From an uncultured Azospirillum sp. (GTDB lineage Bacteria; Pseudomonadota; Alphaproteobacteria; Azospirillales; Azospirillaceae): a stretch of 11,267 bases of DNA. Positions within the stretch are counted from its first letter, which is position 1. Each line of letters begins with the position of its first letter. This document shows positions 1 through 6,075 of the stretch, piece after piece. The stretch is taken from contig CALGOL010000498.1 in assembly GCA_937960755.1 (NCBI GenBank), positions 1 through 11,267 of the forward strand. Direction: 5' to 3'. A program made the translations under genes and the position numbers. The notes below the pieces were generated by a model. The model made no database searches. It was given only the letters and a program-made list of their open reading frames with translations, and was not told the DNA's origin.

Positions 1-4
1 CCTT

Positions 5-84
5 CGTCACCCCCGCGAAGGCGGGGGGCCACCTCATGAAAAACGTTGCTGAAAAGGTGGATTCCCGCCTTCGCGGGGTTGACG
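5..84. repeat. Palindromic intergenic repeat element (GCGAAGGC type)
   Basis: Two arms of 30 bases (5-34 and 55-84) are near-perfect reverse complements around a 20-base loop. Each arm contains the smaller palindrome CCCGC-GAAG-GCGGG and the flank CCACCT/AGGTGG. Elements of this appearance are scattered between genes in many alphaproteobacterial genomes. It lies 30 bases beyond the stop codon of the minus-strand rodA gene, so its transcript could form a very stable stem-loop that helps end or stabilise the rodA mRNA. There is no T-run, so it is not a classical intrinsic terminator. Only one copy is present in this window, so its repetitive nature is inferred from its form. Confidence 0.8.
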
Positions 85-114
85 CTGAAGGGTCATTTCA
101 TCCGCGCGGCGGTA

Positions 115-1278
115 TCAGTCGCTCAGGCCCGATCTCGGGATGCGCACCTCGCGATGGACGGAGACGGACAGCAACAACCCGACGCCGATCATCAAGGTCA
201 GCATGGCTGTGCCGCCGTAGGACACCAGCGGCAAGGGAATGCCCACCACGGGGATCAGCCCCATCACCATGGCGACGTTGACGAACATGTAAAGCGAGAT
301 GGTTGTGGTCAGCCCCACCCCCACCAGTCGGCCAAACTGGTTGCGGCAGGTGATGGATATCACCACGCCGTAAATCAGCATCAGGCAATAAAGCCCCAGC
401 AGCGCCAAGGCTCCGGTCATGCCGAATTCTTCCGCCAACACGACGAAGATAAAGTCAGTGTGTTTTTCCGGCAAAAACATCAACTGGCTTTGCGAGCCCA
501 TCATGAAACCCTTGCCGAACAGCCCGCCCGACCCAAGAGCGATCTTGGATTGCAGAATGTTGTAGCCGGCGCCCAAAGGATCGGTTTCCGGGTCAAGGAA
601 AGTGAAAACCCGCTGTTTTTGGTAGTCGTGCAGAAATTCCCACGCCACCGGCAGCGCGCCGACGCCGGCGCCGATCACCAGCAAAAACTTCCAGATGCGC
701 ACCCCGGCGACAAAGAATATCGCTCCCGAGCCCAAAATCAGCAAAAGCGCGGTGCCGAGGTTGGGTTGCAGCAACACCAGACCCACCGGGGCGAACACCA
801 TGATGATGGGCGGGATCAGCACCAAGGGGCGGCCGATCTGGTCTAGGTTCAGGCCGTGGAAATAGCGCGCCAGCGCCAAGACCAGCGTCAGCTTCATCAA
901 TTCCGATGGTTGCAGCACGAAGAAACCCAGATTGATCCAGCGCTGCGCCCCCATGCCGATATGTCCCATGATCTCCACCGCCACCAGCAGCGCGAAGACC
1001 AGCGCGTAAAGCACATAAGCCGACCGCATCCACAGCCGCACGTCCACCAGCGCCACCACAAGCATTAAAACGACGCCGGGAACGGCGCGGACAAGCTGCG
1101 ACTTGGCCCAAGGCTCCCACTGGCCGCCGGCGGCGGAATAAAGCATGGCGATGCCGACGCCGGTGATGACGCACACCAGCAGCACCAGCCCCCAGGAAAC
1201 CATGCGGATCTTGGCGCTGAGCGTGAACTGGCGGTCGCCCGCCGCCAGCCCGCCGCCATGGGGCGACGACAGGCTCAT
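115..1278 (-). CDS. rodA: Peptidoglycan glycosyltransferase RodA (SEDS family)
   Basis: RodA polymerises lipid II into glycan strands during side-wall elongation, working in the inner membrane with a class B penicillin-binding protein (PBP2) and MreB/C/D. The 387-residue product is highly hydrophobic with about ten membrane segments. It carries SEDS signatures: GAQRWI near residue 110, QPSELMK near 123, QPNLGTA near 171, DPLGAGYNILQSKIA at 233-247, EKHTDFIF at 271-278 and PLPLVSYGGTAM near the C-terminus. Asp275 in HTDFIF aligns with the essential Asp262 of E. coli RodA, so the enzyme looks intact. The ATG start is preceded by GGGGG about 8 nt upstream and overlaps the stop of the TetR gene as ATGA, which suggests translational coupling. 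The usual partner mrdA/pbp2 is not next to it, which is unusual. FtsW is the alternative family member, but the sequence follows RodA closely. Confidence 0.96.
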   Translation of the reverse strand: MSLSSPHGGGLAAGDRQFTLSAKIRMVSWGLVLLVCVITGVGIAMLYSAAGGQWEPWAKSQLVRAVPGVVLMLVVALVDVRLWMRSAYVLYALVFALLVAVEIMGHIGMGAQRWINLGFFVLQPSELMKLTLVLALARYFHGLNLDQIGRPLVLIPPIIMVFAPVGLVLLQPNLGTALLLILGSGAIFFVAGVRIWKFLLVIGAGVGALPVAWEFLHDYQKQRVFTFLDPETDPLGAGYNILQSKIALGSGGLFGKGFMMGSQSQLMFLPEKHTDFIFVVLAEEFGMTGALALLGLYCLMLIYGVVISITCRNQFGRLVGVGLTTTISLYMFVNVAMVMGLIPVVGIPLPLVSYGGTAMLTLMIGVGLLLSVSVHREVRIPRSGLSD

Positions 1279-1886
1279 GGCGCGTACCCCCGGACGAACA
1301 GATGCACCGCGGCGGCGATCAGCCGCTCCAGATCATCCGGGCTGGGCGCGGCTTGCATGCCTAACAGCAGGCGCAGATGCAGGTGAGATTTCAGCATGCC
1401 GAGGAATTGTTCGGCGGCCAGGGCGGGATCGGGCGCTCTCAGCAAGCCGGCCGTGTTCAGTTTGTCGAGATAACCCGCGACCTTGGCGATGGTCGGGCCG
1501 GGGCCGGCTTCATAAAAGGTGCGGGCCAGTTCGGGAAAGCGCGCCGCCTCCGCCACCACGATGCGGTGACCGGCGACAGCCTTGGGCGACATCAGCAGGC
1601 TGACGAAGCGCCGGCCGATCAACGTCAGCCCTTCGGTCGGGGTCAGCCCGTCCAGGCCATGATCGACGCCTTCGCCGAACAGCCGAGCGCATTCCCGCTT
1701 GACCAATGCTGCGAACAGCCGGTCTTTGCTTTCGAAATGGGCGTAGAGCGTCGCTTTCGAGACGCCGGCTTCCCGCGCCACCGCATCCATGCTGACGGCG
1801 CCAAAGCCGTCGCGCAGAAACAGTTCGCTCGCCGCTTCGAGAATCTGCGCCGGCTTCGAGCCGACAGGAAAGGCGCCGTCGTCCAT
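1275..1886 (-). CDS. TetR/AcrR family transcriptional regulator
   Basis: This is a 203-residue one-component repressor-type protein. Residues 13-62 form the TetR DNA-binding domain, with the helix-turn-helix seen as SMDAVAREAGVSKATLYAHF followed by the usual SKDRLFAALV. The remainder is helical and likely forms the ligand-binding and dimer domain; LTLIGRRFVSLLMSP and the segment ending in YEAGPGP resemble the C-terminal domain of AefR-like regulators. The ATG at 1886 is the first possible start because an in-frame TGA lies two codons before it (1893-1891). No strong Shine-Dalgarno sequence is visible. It diverges from the NTF2-like gene across 97 bases, so autoregulation and control of that neighbour are plausible. 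Its stop overlaps the rodA start by 4 nt, placing rodA in the same transcript. The ligand cannot be told from sequence. Confidence 0.93.
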   Translation of the reverse strand: MDDGAFPVGSKPAQILEAASELFLRDGFGAVSMDAVAREAGVSKATLYAHFESKDRLFAALVKRECARLFGEGVDHGLDGLTPTEGLTLIGRRFVSLLMSPKAVAGHRIVVAEAARFPELARTFYEAGPGPTIAKVAGYLDKLNTAGLLRAPDPALAAEQFLGMLKSHLHLRLLLGMQAAPSPDDLERLIAAAVHLFVRGYAP

Positions 1887-1983
1887 ATTCGATCATTGCT
1901 GAAAACATCAAGGGGAAGGCACAATAGGGGCAAGTCGCGCCGCCGCCAAGGCCGCCGCTGTCAGCTCGTCAGGAAATGCCGTC
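1887..1983. promoter_or_regulatory. Divergent tetR / NTF2-like promoter region
   Basis: These 97 non-coding bases separate two divergent genes and must hold the start signals for the NTF2-like gene, and probably those for tetR-rodA. The part next to tetR (1887-1926) is clearly richer in A and T than its surroundings. On the plus strand TTGCTG (1896-1901) and CACAAT (1920-1925), 18 bases apart, make a weak -35/-10 pair. AGGAAA about 8 bases before the plus-strand ATG is a good ribosome-binding site. No convincing palindromic TetR operator was found by eye. Confidence 0.45.
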
Positions 1984-2391
1984 ATGCCCGCGCCGGAAGA
2001 CATCCTCGCCGCCAACAAAGCCTTTTACAAGGCCTTCGCCGACCGCGACCTTGCGGCGATGGAGGCGTTGTGGGCCAAAAATCATCCGGTGTCGTGCGTC
2101 CATCCCGGTTGGCCGCCGTTGATGGGGCGCGACGCGGTGATGGCCAGTTGGCGTGACGTGCTGTCGGCGTCGGAGCCGATGGAAATCCGCGTTCAGGACA
2201 TCGGCGTGCAGGGCTTCGGCGACACGGCGCTAGTGCTGTGCGGCGAAATCCTCAACAGCCAAGCGGCCTTGTCGGCGGCCAATCTGTTCGTGCGCGAAGA
2301 CGGCAAGTGGCGCATCGCCTTTCACCAGTCGGGGCGGATCGCTATCCGCGGCGAGAGCGAACCGCCGCCGCCCCGGCCGGTGCTGCATTAA
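1984..2391 (+). CDS. NTF2-like (SnoaL/ketosteroid-isomerase fold) protein
   Basis: This small 135-residue protein reads as a single NTF2-like cone fold. The N-terminal helix is ILAANKAFYKAFADRDLAAMEALW, followed by HPVSCVHPGWPPLMGRDAVMASWRDVL. The family's final strands are NLFVREDGKWRIAFHQSG at about 100-117. Conserved pocket-type residues (His34, His40, Trp43, Gly48) are typical of uncharacterised SnoaL_3-type proteins, which bind small hydrophobic ligands or act as simple lyases or isomerases; no substrate can be assigned. The ATG start has AGGAAA at proper spacing. A proline-rich tail (PPPPRP) ends the protein. It diverges from tetR and converges with mutT with only 4 bases between the two stop codons. 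Regulation by the neighbouring TetR protein is an inference from the shared promoter region. Confidence 0.85.
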   Translation: MPAPEDILAANKAFYKAFADRDLAAMEALWAKNHPVSCVHPGWPPLMGRDAVMASWRDVLSASEPMEIRVQDIGVQGFGDTALVLCGEILNSQAALSAANLFVREDGKWRIAFHQSGRIAIRGESEPPPPRPVLH

Positions 2392-2395
2392 GGGA

Positions 2396-2845
2396 TTAAA
2401 GCAAATCCCGCAGCATGGCGACCAGCGGCAGGTCGGCGGGGGGCATGGGGTAGTCGCCCATTTTTTCCGGCCGCACCCAGGCGAGGCGCTGACCTTCCAA
2501 CGGCGTCGGGAAGCCTTCCCACACCCGGCAGACGAACAGCGGCATCAGCAGGTGAAAGCTTTCGTAGCTGTGCGAGGCGAAGGTGAAGGGGGCGAGGCAG
2601 CTCGCCGCGGTATCGACCCCCAATTCTTCTTTCAGTTCGCGCACCAGCGCCGCTTCCGGCGTTTCGCCGTCATGCACCTTGCCGCCGGGAAACTCCCACA
2701 GACCGGCCAATTGCTTGCCCGGCGGGCGCTGGGCCAGCAACACCCGACCGTCCGAATCGACCATGGCGACGGCCACCACCAGCAGCGTGGGTTTGGAGCC
2801 GGGGGCGGGAGTGGAGGCGGGATCGAAGCAAGCCACGGGCGTCAC
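2396..2845 (-). CDS. mutT: MutT-like Nudix hydrolase (8-oxo-dGTP diphosphatase type)
   Basis: The 149-residue product has a complete Nudix box at residues 55-77: Gly55, Glu61, Arg69-Glu70, Glu73-Glu74, Gly76, fitting GX5EX7REUXEEXGU. The flanks LLAQRPPGKQLAGLWEFPGG and SHSYESFHLLMPLFVCRVWEG, and the ending YPMPPADLPLVAMLRDLL, are those of alphaproteobacterial MutT proteins. Such enzymes hydrolyse 8-oxo-dGTP to the monophosphate and so prevent A:T to C:G transversions. The reading frame opens with GTG at 2845. A second GTG three codons later has AAGGA about 10 bases upstream and is an equally plausible start, so the N-terminus is uncertain by a few residues. The roughly 18 residues before the conserved LLVVAVAMVD core are extra and poorly conserved. 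Another Nudix substrate remains possible. Confidence 0.9.
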   Translation of the reverse strand: MTPVACFDPASTPAPGSKPTLLVVAVAMVDSDGRVLLAQRPPGKQLAGLWEFPGGKVHDGETPEAALVRELKEELGVDTAASCLAPFTFASHSYESFHLLMPLFVCRVWEGFPTPLEGQRLAWVRPEKMGDYPMPPADLPLVAMLRDLL

Positions 2846-2908
2846 GTCCTTGGGTGAATCAGCAGGGGAAGCGCAAGGAACGCAACCCTAGCCGACCAAG
2901 GCCGGGGA

Positions 2909-2938
2909 ATGCCAGCGCGCCTTGATCCGTGCTACAAC
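2909..2938 (+). promoter_or_regulatory. Candidate promoter of the aminotransferase gene
   Basis: An extended -10 element TGCTACAAC (2930-2938) is preceded at 18 bases by ATGCCA (2909-2914), a 4-of-6 match to TTGACA. Transcription would start near 2945, giving a leader of about 30 bases before the ATG at 2976. This fits that ATG better than the upstream in-frame TTG at 2922. The element was found by eye and is a weak match. Confidence 0.35.
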
Positions 2939-2975
2939 CTCGCGGCTGGAATTTACTGTCGAGAGCCTAACAGCC

Positions 2976-4118
2976 ATGAAAATCGCCTCCCGCGGCGCCG
3001 TTCCCCCGTTCTTCGTCATGGAATTGATGCGCATGGCCGGCGCCCGCGAGCGCGCCGGCTTGGGCGTCTGGCATCTGGAGGTCGGCCAGCCTTCCACCCC
3101 GGCGCCGCGCAAGGCGCTGGAGGCGGCGCAGCGGGCGCTGTTCGCCGACAAGCTGGGCTACACCGACGCGCTGGGCGTGCCGGAACTGCGGGCGGCCATC
3201 GCCGGTTGGTACAAGACGCGCTACGGCGTTGACCTGTCGCCGTCGCGGGTTTGCGTCACCACGGGCTCGTCGGGGGCGTTCCAGGTCGGGTTTCTGGCGG
3301 CGTTCGAGGTTGGCGACCGCGTCGCCATGGCGTCGCCGTCCTATCCCGCCTATCGCCACACCCTGACCGCCATCGGCGCCGTCCCGGTGGAGCTTGAAAC
3401 CGGGCCGGAGACCGGCTTTCACCCCACGCCGGAAATGCTGGATAAGCTCGACCGGCCGGTGCAGGGGCTGATCGTCGCCAGCCCGGCTAACCCGACCGGC
3501 TCGATGCTGGCCCCGGAGGAATTGGCGCGGCTGTCGGACTGGTGTAAGGCGAACGATGTGCGGCTGGTGTCGGACGAGATCTATCATGGTCTGACCTACG
3601 GCAAGAAGGAGGCGACCGCGGCGGCGCTCAACGACGACGCGCTGGTGATTAACAGCTTTTCCAAATACTTCAGCATGACCGGCTGGCGGCTGGGCTGGAT
3701 GATCGTGCCGGAGGACATGGCGCGCTCGGTGGAGTCGCTGACGCAGAACCTGTTCATTTCGGCGCCCGCGGTGTCGCAGGCGGCGGCCTTGGCGGCGTTC
3801 GATGCGGTGGACGAGTTGGAAGGCCATGTCGCCCGCTACGCCCGCAATCGCGAACTGTTGCTGCGGGAACTGCCCAAGGCGGGTTTCACCCGCATCGCCC
3901 CGGCGGACGGCGCGTTTTACCTGTGGGCCGACGTGTCGGACATCACCGACGACAGCGAGGCGTTTTGCCATCGCATGTTGGAGGAGACCGGGGTGACGAC
4001 GACGCCGGGGATCGACTTCGACCCGCGCCGCGGCCGGCGTTTCGTGCGCTTCGCCTACGCCAGAGACGAAGCCCACATCGCCGAAGCCGTTGAGCGCTTG
4101 CTGGCGTGGCGGGGGTAG
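2976..4118 (+). CDS. PLP-dependent class I aminotransferase
   Basis: The 380-residue protein is a fold-type I aminotransferase of the aspartate aminotransferase family. The key residues are visible: VGQPSTPAP near 36-44, GYTDALGVPELRAAI at 61-75, the PLP-ring Asn in SPANPTG (Asn172), the Asp200 and Tyr203 pair in SDEIYHGLTY, the Schiff-base Lys230 in NSFSKYFSMTGWRLGW, and Arg358 in RFVRFAYA for the substrate carboxylate. The length is normal. It probably transfers amino groups between an amino acid and a 2-oxo acid in the cytosol; the substrate is not readable, and annotations such as aspartate/aromatic or alanine/valine transaminase would be guesses. The reading frame extends 18 codons further up to a TTG at 2922, but the ATG at 2976 starts where homology begins. 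It diverges from mutT, and gene A follows after 4 bases, so read-through is likely. Confidence 0.93.
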   Translation: MKIASRGAVPPFFVMELMRMAGARERAGLGVWHLEVGQPSTPAPRKALEAAQRALFADKLGYTDALGVPELRAAIAGWYKTRYGVDLSPSRVCVTTGSSGAFQVGFLAAFEVGDRVAMASPSYPAYRHTLTAIGAVPVELETGPETGFHPTPEMLDKLDRPVQGLIVASPANPTGSMLAPEELARLSDWCKANDVRLVSDEIYHGLTYGKKEATAAALNDDALVINSFSKYFSMTGWRLGWMIVPEDMARSVESLTQNLFISAPAVSQAAALAAFDAVDELEGHVARYARNRELLLRELPKAGFTRIAPADGAFYLWADVSDITDDSEAFCHRMLEETGVTTTPGIDFDPRRGRRFVRFAYARDEAHIAEAVERLLAWRG

Positions 4119-4122
4119 GGCG

Positions 4123-4557
4123 ATGAGGCGCCGGACAGGATGCCACAATCCCAATCGCAGATTGGCCGAAGCCGGGACGTTTTCGCCCGGAGCATTGGCC
4201 GATTTGGCGGCGCGGGCGCAGTATGGCGGCAACCCGGAACATAAACGCCACCCGGCCGATTACGGGCTTGGCCCGCCGCCTAACCCAAGGCCGAACAAGA
4301 CATTGTGCGACGGCGATGGGCCATTTCTAAAGCGTCAGGCGGAGGAACTGCTGCGATCCGGCTTCAAAAATGGGCTGGTCAGCCAGCAAATACGAAACGG
4401 TTGGCCGCAAAACGTGTGGGCGGTGGACGACAAGGGCGTCGCGTACGAGACGCAACTTGAGAATTGTGTAAGTGGCGCTTACCATGGTTATCCGATGCCG
4501 TTGGAAGATGCATTCTGTGAAACGGTCTTGAGCGCGTGGGCAAAGAAATCATGTTGA
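4123..4557 (+). CDS. Gene A: hypothetical protein, first gene of a two-gene unit
   Basis: I cannot assign a function to this 144-residue basic, probably cytosolic protein. It looks like a conserved hypothetical family: the N-terminal TGCHNPNRRLAEAG, then YGGNPEHKRHPADYG (34-48), PRPNKTLCDGDG (56-66), an amphipathic segment FLKRQAEELLRSGFKNGLVS, RNGWPQNVWAVDDKGVAYE (91-109) and GAYHGYPMP (118-126). Cys7, His8, His40, His43 and Cys62 could form a metal site, but this is unproven. There is no signal peptide or membrane segment. The ATG at 4123 sits 4 bases behind the aminotransferase stop with GGGGGTAGGG just upstream; a longer frame from TTG 4090 would overlap that gene and is less likely. The last 33 codons lie in copy 1 of a tandem duplication, and the stop (4555-4557) is created at the duplication joint, so the protein ends in Lys-Lys-Ser-Cys. 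Base composition looks less GC-rich than its neighbours. Pairing with gene B suggests a toxin-like or effector role, by inference only. Confidence 0.8.
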   Translation: MRRRTGCHNPNRRLAEAGTFSPGALADLAARAQYGGNPEHKRHPADYGLGPPPNPRPNKTLCDGDGPFLKRQAEELLRSGFKNGLVSQQIRNGWPQNVWAVDDKGVAYETQLENCVSGAYHGYPMPLEDAFCETVLSAWAKKSC

Positions 4558-4650
4558 GAATTGTGTAAGTGGCGCTTACCGTTGCTAACCGATGCCAAGC
4601 GAAGATCCATTTCGCGAAACCGTCTTGAACGCCTGGGCGGAAAAAGCATG
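4457..4650 (+). repeat. 97-bp tandem duplication at the A/B junction
   Basis: Two head-to-tail units of exactly 97 bases (4457-4553 and 4554-4650) abut directly. The first 27 bases are identical in both; the remaining bases are about 72 percent identical by my count. Each unit spans the last 31 or so codons of gene A and ends on an ATG. In copy 2 the ATG is the start of gene B and is followed by A, giving the ATGA stop/start overlap expected of the ancestral operon. In copy 1 the following base is T, so A reads on to a TGA formed at the joint. Both units carry the 15-base imperfect palindrome GTAAGTGGCGCTTAC (4468-4482 and 4565-4579). Confidence 0.93.
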
Positions 4651-4651
4651 A
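4554..4651 (+). pseudogene. Orphaned second copy of the gene A 3' end
   Basis: Read from GAG at 4556, in the frame aligned to gene A, this segment gives ENCVSGAYRC, a TAA stop at 4586-4588, then PMPSEDPFRETVLNAWAEKA and a TGA at 4649-4651. It matches the tail of gene A (ENCVSGAYHGYPMPLEDAFCETVLSAWAKKSC) codon for codon, without indels. The His-Gly-Tyr of the GAYHGYPMP motif has become Arg-Cys-stop. It has no start or N-terminus and is shifted one frame relative to gene A, so it is not translated as part of A. Its likely remaining role is to supply the ribosome-binding site and spacing for gene B. A 5-codon reading frame (ATG 4551 to TAA 4568) crosses the joint. Confidence 0.85.
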
Positions 4652-5952
4652 GCCGCGCGCTGAAGTTTGACGCCGAATGGGAGAGTTTGCAGAGCGGGTC
4701 GCCTGAAGAGCGGGCGTGTTTCGCGCAAATTGGCATTCAGTACGATGATCGCTGGTTGACGGAAGTCGATGATAGGCTGGTGAAGCGCACCCGAACGGCG
4801 CCGGCGTTGTCGGGTTATCTGCTGGCGCAATGGTTGGCGTTTAACTGGTGGCGTCTGCGTTGGGAAACCAGAAAGACCGGCGTTGATTGGGCGTGCGCCC
4901 ATCGGATGAGCGCTATCGGCGGCGGTTACGTCTGGCCGAACATCACCATTACCTCCGATGGTCAGCGAATCGTCCTTGACGCCAAACCGACAGAGCAAAA
5001 CCCCAGAGAACCGCAACGCTACATCACCGATTTGGCGGTGATGGTGCGCGCCGGCGATTTTGAAAGCGCGGGGGACGATTTTCTGGCGCAAGTATTGGAC
5101 CAATTACGTAGCGAAGGTTTGCCCGACACCAATCTCAAGCGGATTTGGGATGCGGTTAGCGAAGAGCGCGGCTCGCCCGAGGCGACGTTATGGCGGCGGC
5201 TGGAAGCGTCGTTAGGATTTGACCCCGACCAAGGCGACCAAGCTGAAATTGAGCGGCTGGTCGCCGACGCCAAGGTGTTGGGACAGGACGGCGTCGCCGA
5301 ACTGGCGGCGTCGGGCGTCAGCGCGTCGCTCTCCTGCAATGCGCTTAACGAGGCGGCCGGGCGGCTTGGCGTATCGTGCGATCCGTCCAGCGCCGCCCGT
5401 CTGGATCGTAGTGCGCTGCTCGGTTTGCCCCGTATCGGGTATGAATCGGCGCGGCGTCGGGCTGCGGAGGCGGCCAAGGCGTTGCGAGCGCAGGAAAAGC
5501 TCGGCCAGGAGCCGATTAGCGACCAGAAACTGGCTGAAATGGCGGGCGTTTCCAAGGAGGCTTGGACATCCGGCGGCGAAAAGTTTCCCATCAGTTTCAT
5601 GCTGGATGTTTCGGCGGGCGACGGGCGCGTGGTGTTGCGCACGCCGCGTCAGACTGGGCGGCGTTTTGACTTGGCTCGGCTGCTGGGCGACCGCATCGCC
5701 GGCGGCGTCAATGAGGAATTGCGGCCGGCGACGGAGGCGGCGACTTATCGTCAGAAGTTGCAAAAAGTGTTCGCCACCGAGTTTTTGTGTCCGTTCGAAG
5801 CGGTGGACGCCATGGCCGACGGCGATTACTCCTCTGACCGCACCGAAGAAATCGCCGATCATTTCAATGTTTCGCCGCTGACTGTTCGCGCCGCCCTCGC
5901 CAACCACCGGCGGATACCGCGCGACGACGTCGAGTTGGGCGCGGCGGCGTAA
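4648..5952 (+). CDS. Gene B: large protein with a degenerate ImmA/IrrE-like domain
   Basis: The 434-residue product starts at the ATG at 4648 behind GGCGG. An in-frame TTG at 4561 would only add residues read out of frame from the gene A tail. Residues 1-125 contain a tryptophan-rich stretch, SGYLLAQWLAFNWWRLRWE (55-73), and GGGYVWPNITITSDGQ (91-106). I do not recognise this as a named domain. From about 262 the layout follows ImmA/IrrE (DUF955) proteins: IGYESARRRAAEAAKAL, then ISDQKLAEMAGVS, a short strand region, RRFDLARLLGDRIAG (338-352), FATEFLCPFEAV (375-386) and a helix-turn-helix-like EIADHFNVSPLTVRAAL (401-417). Where active members have HExxH, this one has Arg344-Leu-Leu-Gly-Asp348, so zinc-peptidase activity is unlikely. 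It may act as a non-catalytic regulator, antitoxin or partner of gene A. The ImmA/IrrE assignment rests on motif order seen by eye and is moderate. Confidence 0.8.
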   Translation: MSRALKFDAEWESLQSGSPEERACFAQIGIQYDDRWLTEVDDRLVKRTRTAPALSGYLLAQWLAFNWWRLRWETRKTGVDWACAHRMSAIGGGYVWPNITITSDGQRIVLDAKPTEQNPREPQRYITDLAVMVRAGDFESAGDDFLAQVLDQLRSEGLPDTNLKRIWDAVSEERGSPEATLWRRLEASLGFDPDQGDQAEIERLVADAKVLGQDGVAELAASGVSASLSCNALNEAAGRLGVSCDPSSAARLDRSALLGLPRIGYESARRRAAEAAKALRAQEKLGQEPISDQKLAEMAGVSKEAWTSGGEKFPISFMLDVSAGDGRVVLRTPRQTGRRFDLARLLGDRIAGGVNEELRPATEAATYRQKLQKVFATEFLCPFEAVDAMADGDYSSDRTEEIADHFNVSPLTVRAALANHRRIPRDDVELGAAA

Positions 5953-5988
5953 ATTTTATCGCAGCTCGTTCCGTTACTAAATTTCGCG

Positions 5989-6017
5989 TCGCCAGCGTCG
6001 AGGCGGCGCCGCATAAT
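5989..6017 (+). promoter_or_regulatory. Candidate promoter of the TPR/OGT-like gene
   Basis: TCGCCA (5989-5994, 4 of 6 to TTGACA) and CATAAT (6012-6017, 5 of 6 to TATAAT) are separated by 17 bases in the 123-base gap after gene B. The -10 element lies about 58 bases before the proposed ATG at 6076. The gap contains a short AT-rich patch after the gene B stop but no hairpin with a T-run, so read-through from gene B cannot be excluded. Confidence 0.35.
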
Positions 6018-6075
6018 CCCCGCCGGAATAACAACGCGCTTCGTGCTGGCGCGAGCGGAAAGGCGGCCCCCATCG

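Noticed and set aside
46..846. Plus-strand open frame of 266 codons opposite rodA
   Set aside because: It is rich in His, Gln and Arg, as antisense frames of GC-rich genes are, and has no recognisable domain. RodA on the other strand is unambiguous.
2967..4232. Minus-strand open frame of 421 codons opposite the aminotransferase
   Set aside because: Composition is biased to Arg, His and Gln with no motif, and the plus-strand aminotransferase has all catalytic residues.
4457..4580. The 27-base direct repeats as ends of an insertion sequence or attachment sites
   Set aside because: They form part of an aligned 97-base coding duplication whose translation matches gene A, so a simple tandem duplication explains them. 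No transposase or integrase lies nearby.
4561..4647. N-terminal extension of gene B from the TTG at 4561
   Set aside because: The added 29 residues are the gene A tail read in another frame. The ATG at 4648 has a ribosome-binding site and fits the ancestral ATGA overlap.
5953..6075. Rho-independent terminator after gene B
   Set aside because: GC-rich partial inverted repeats occur but none is followed by a T-run.
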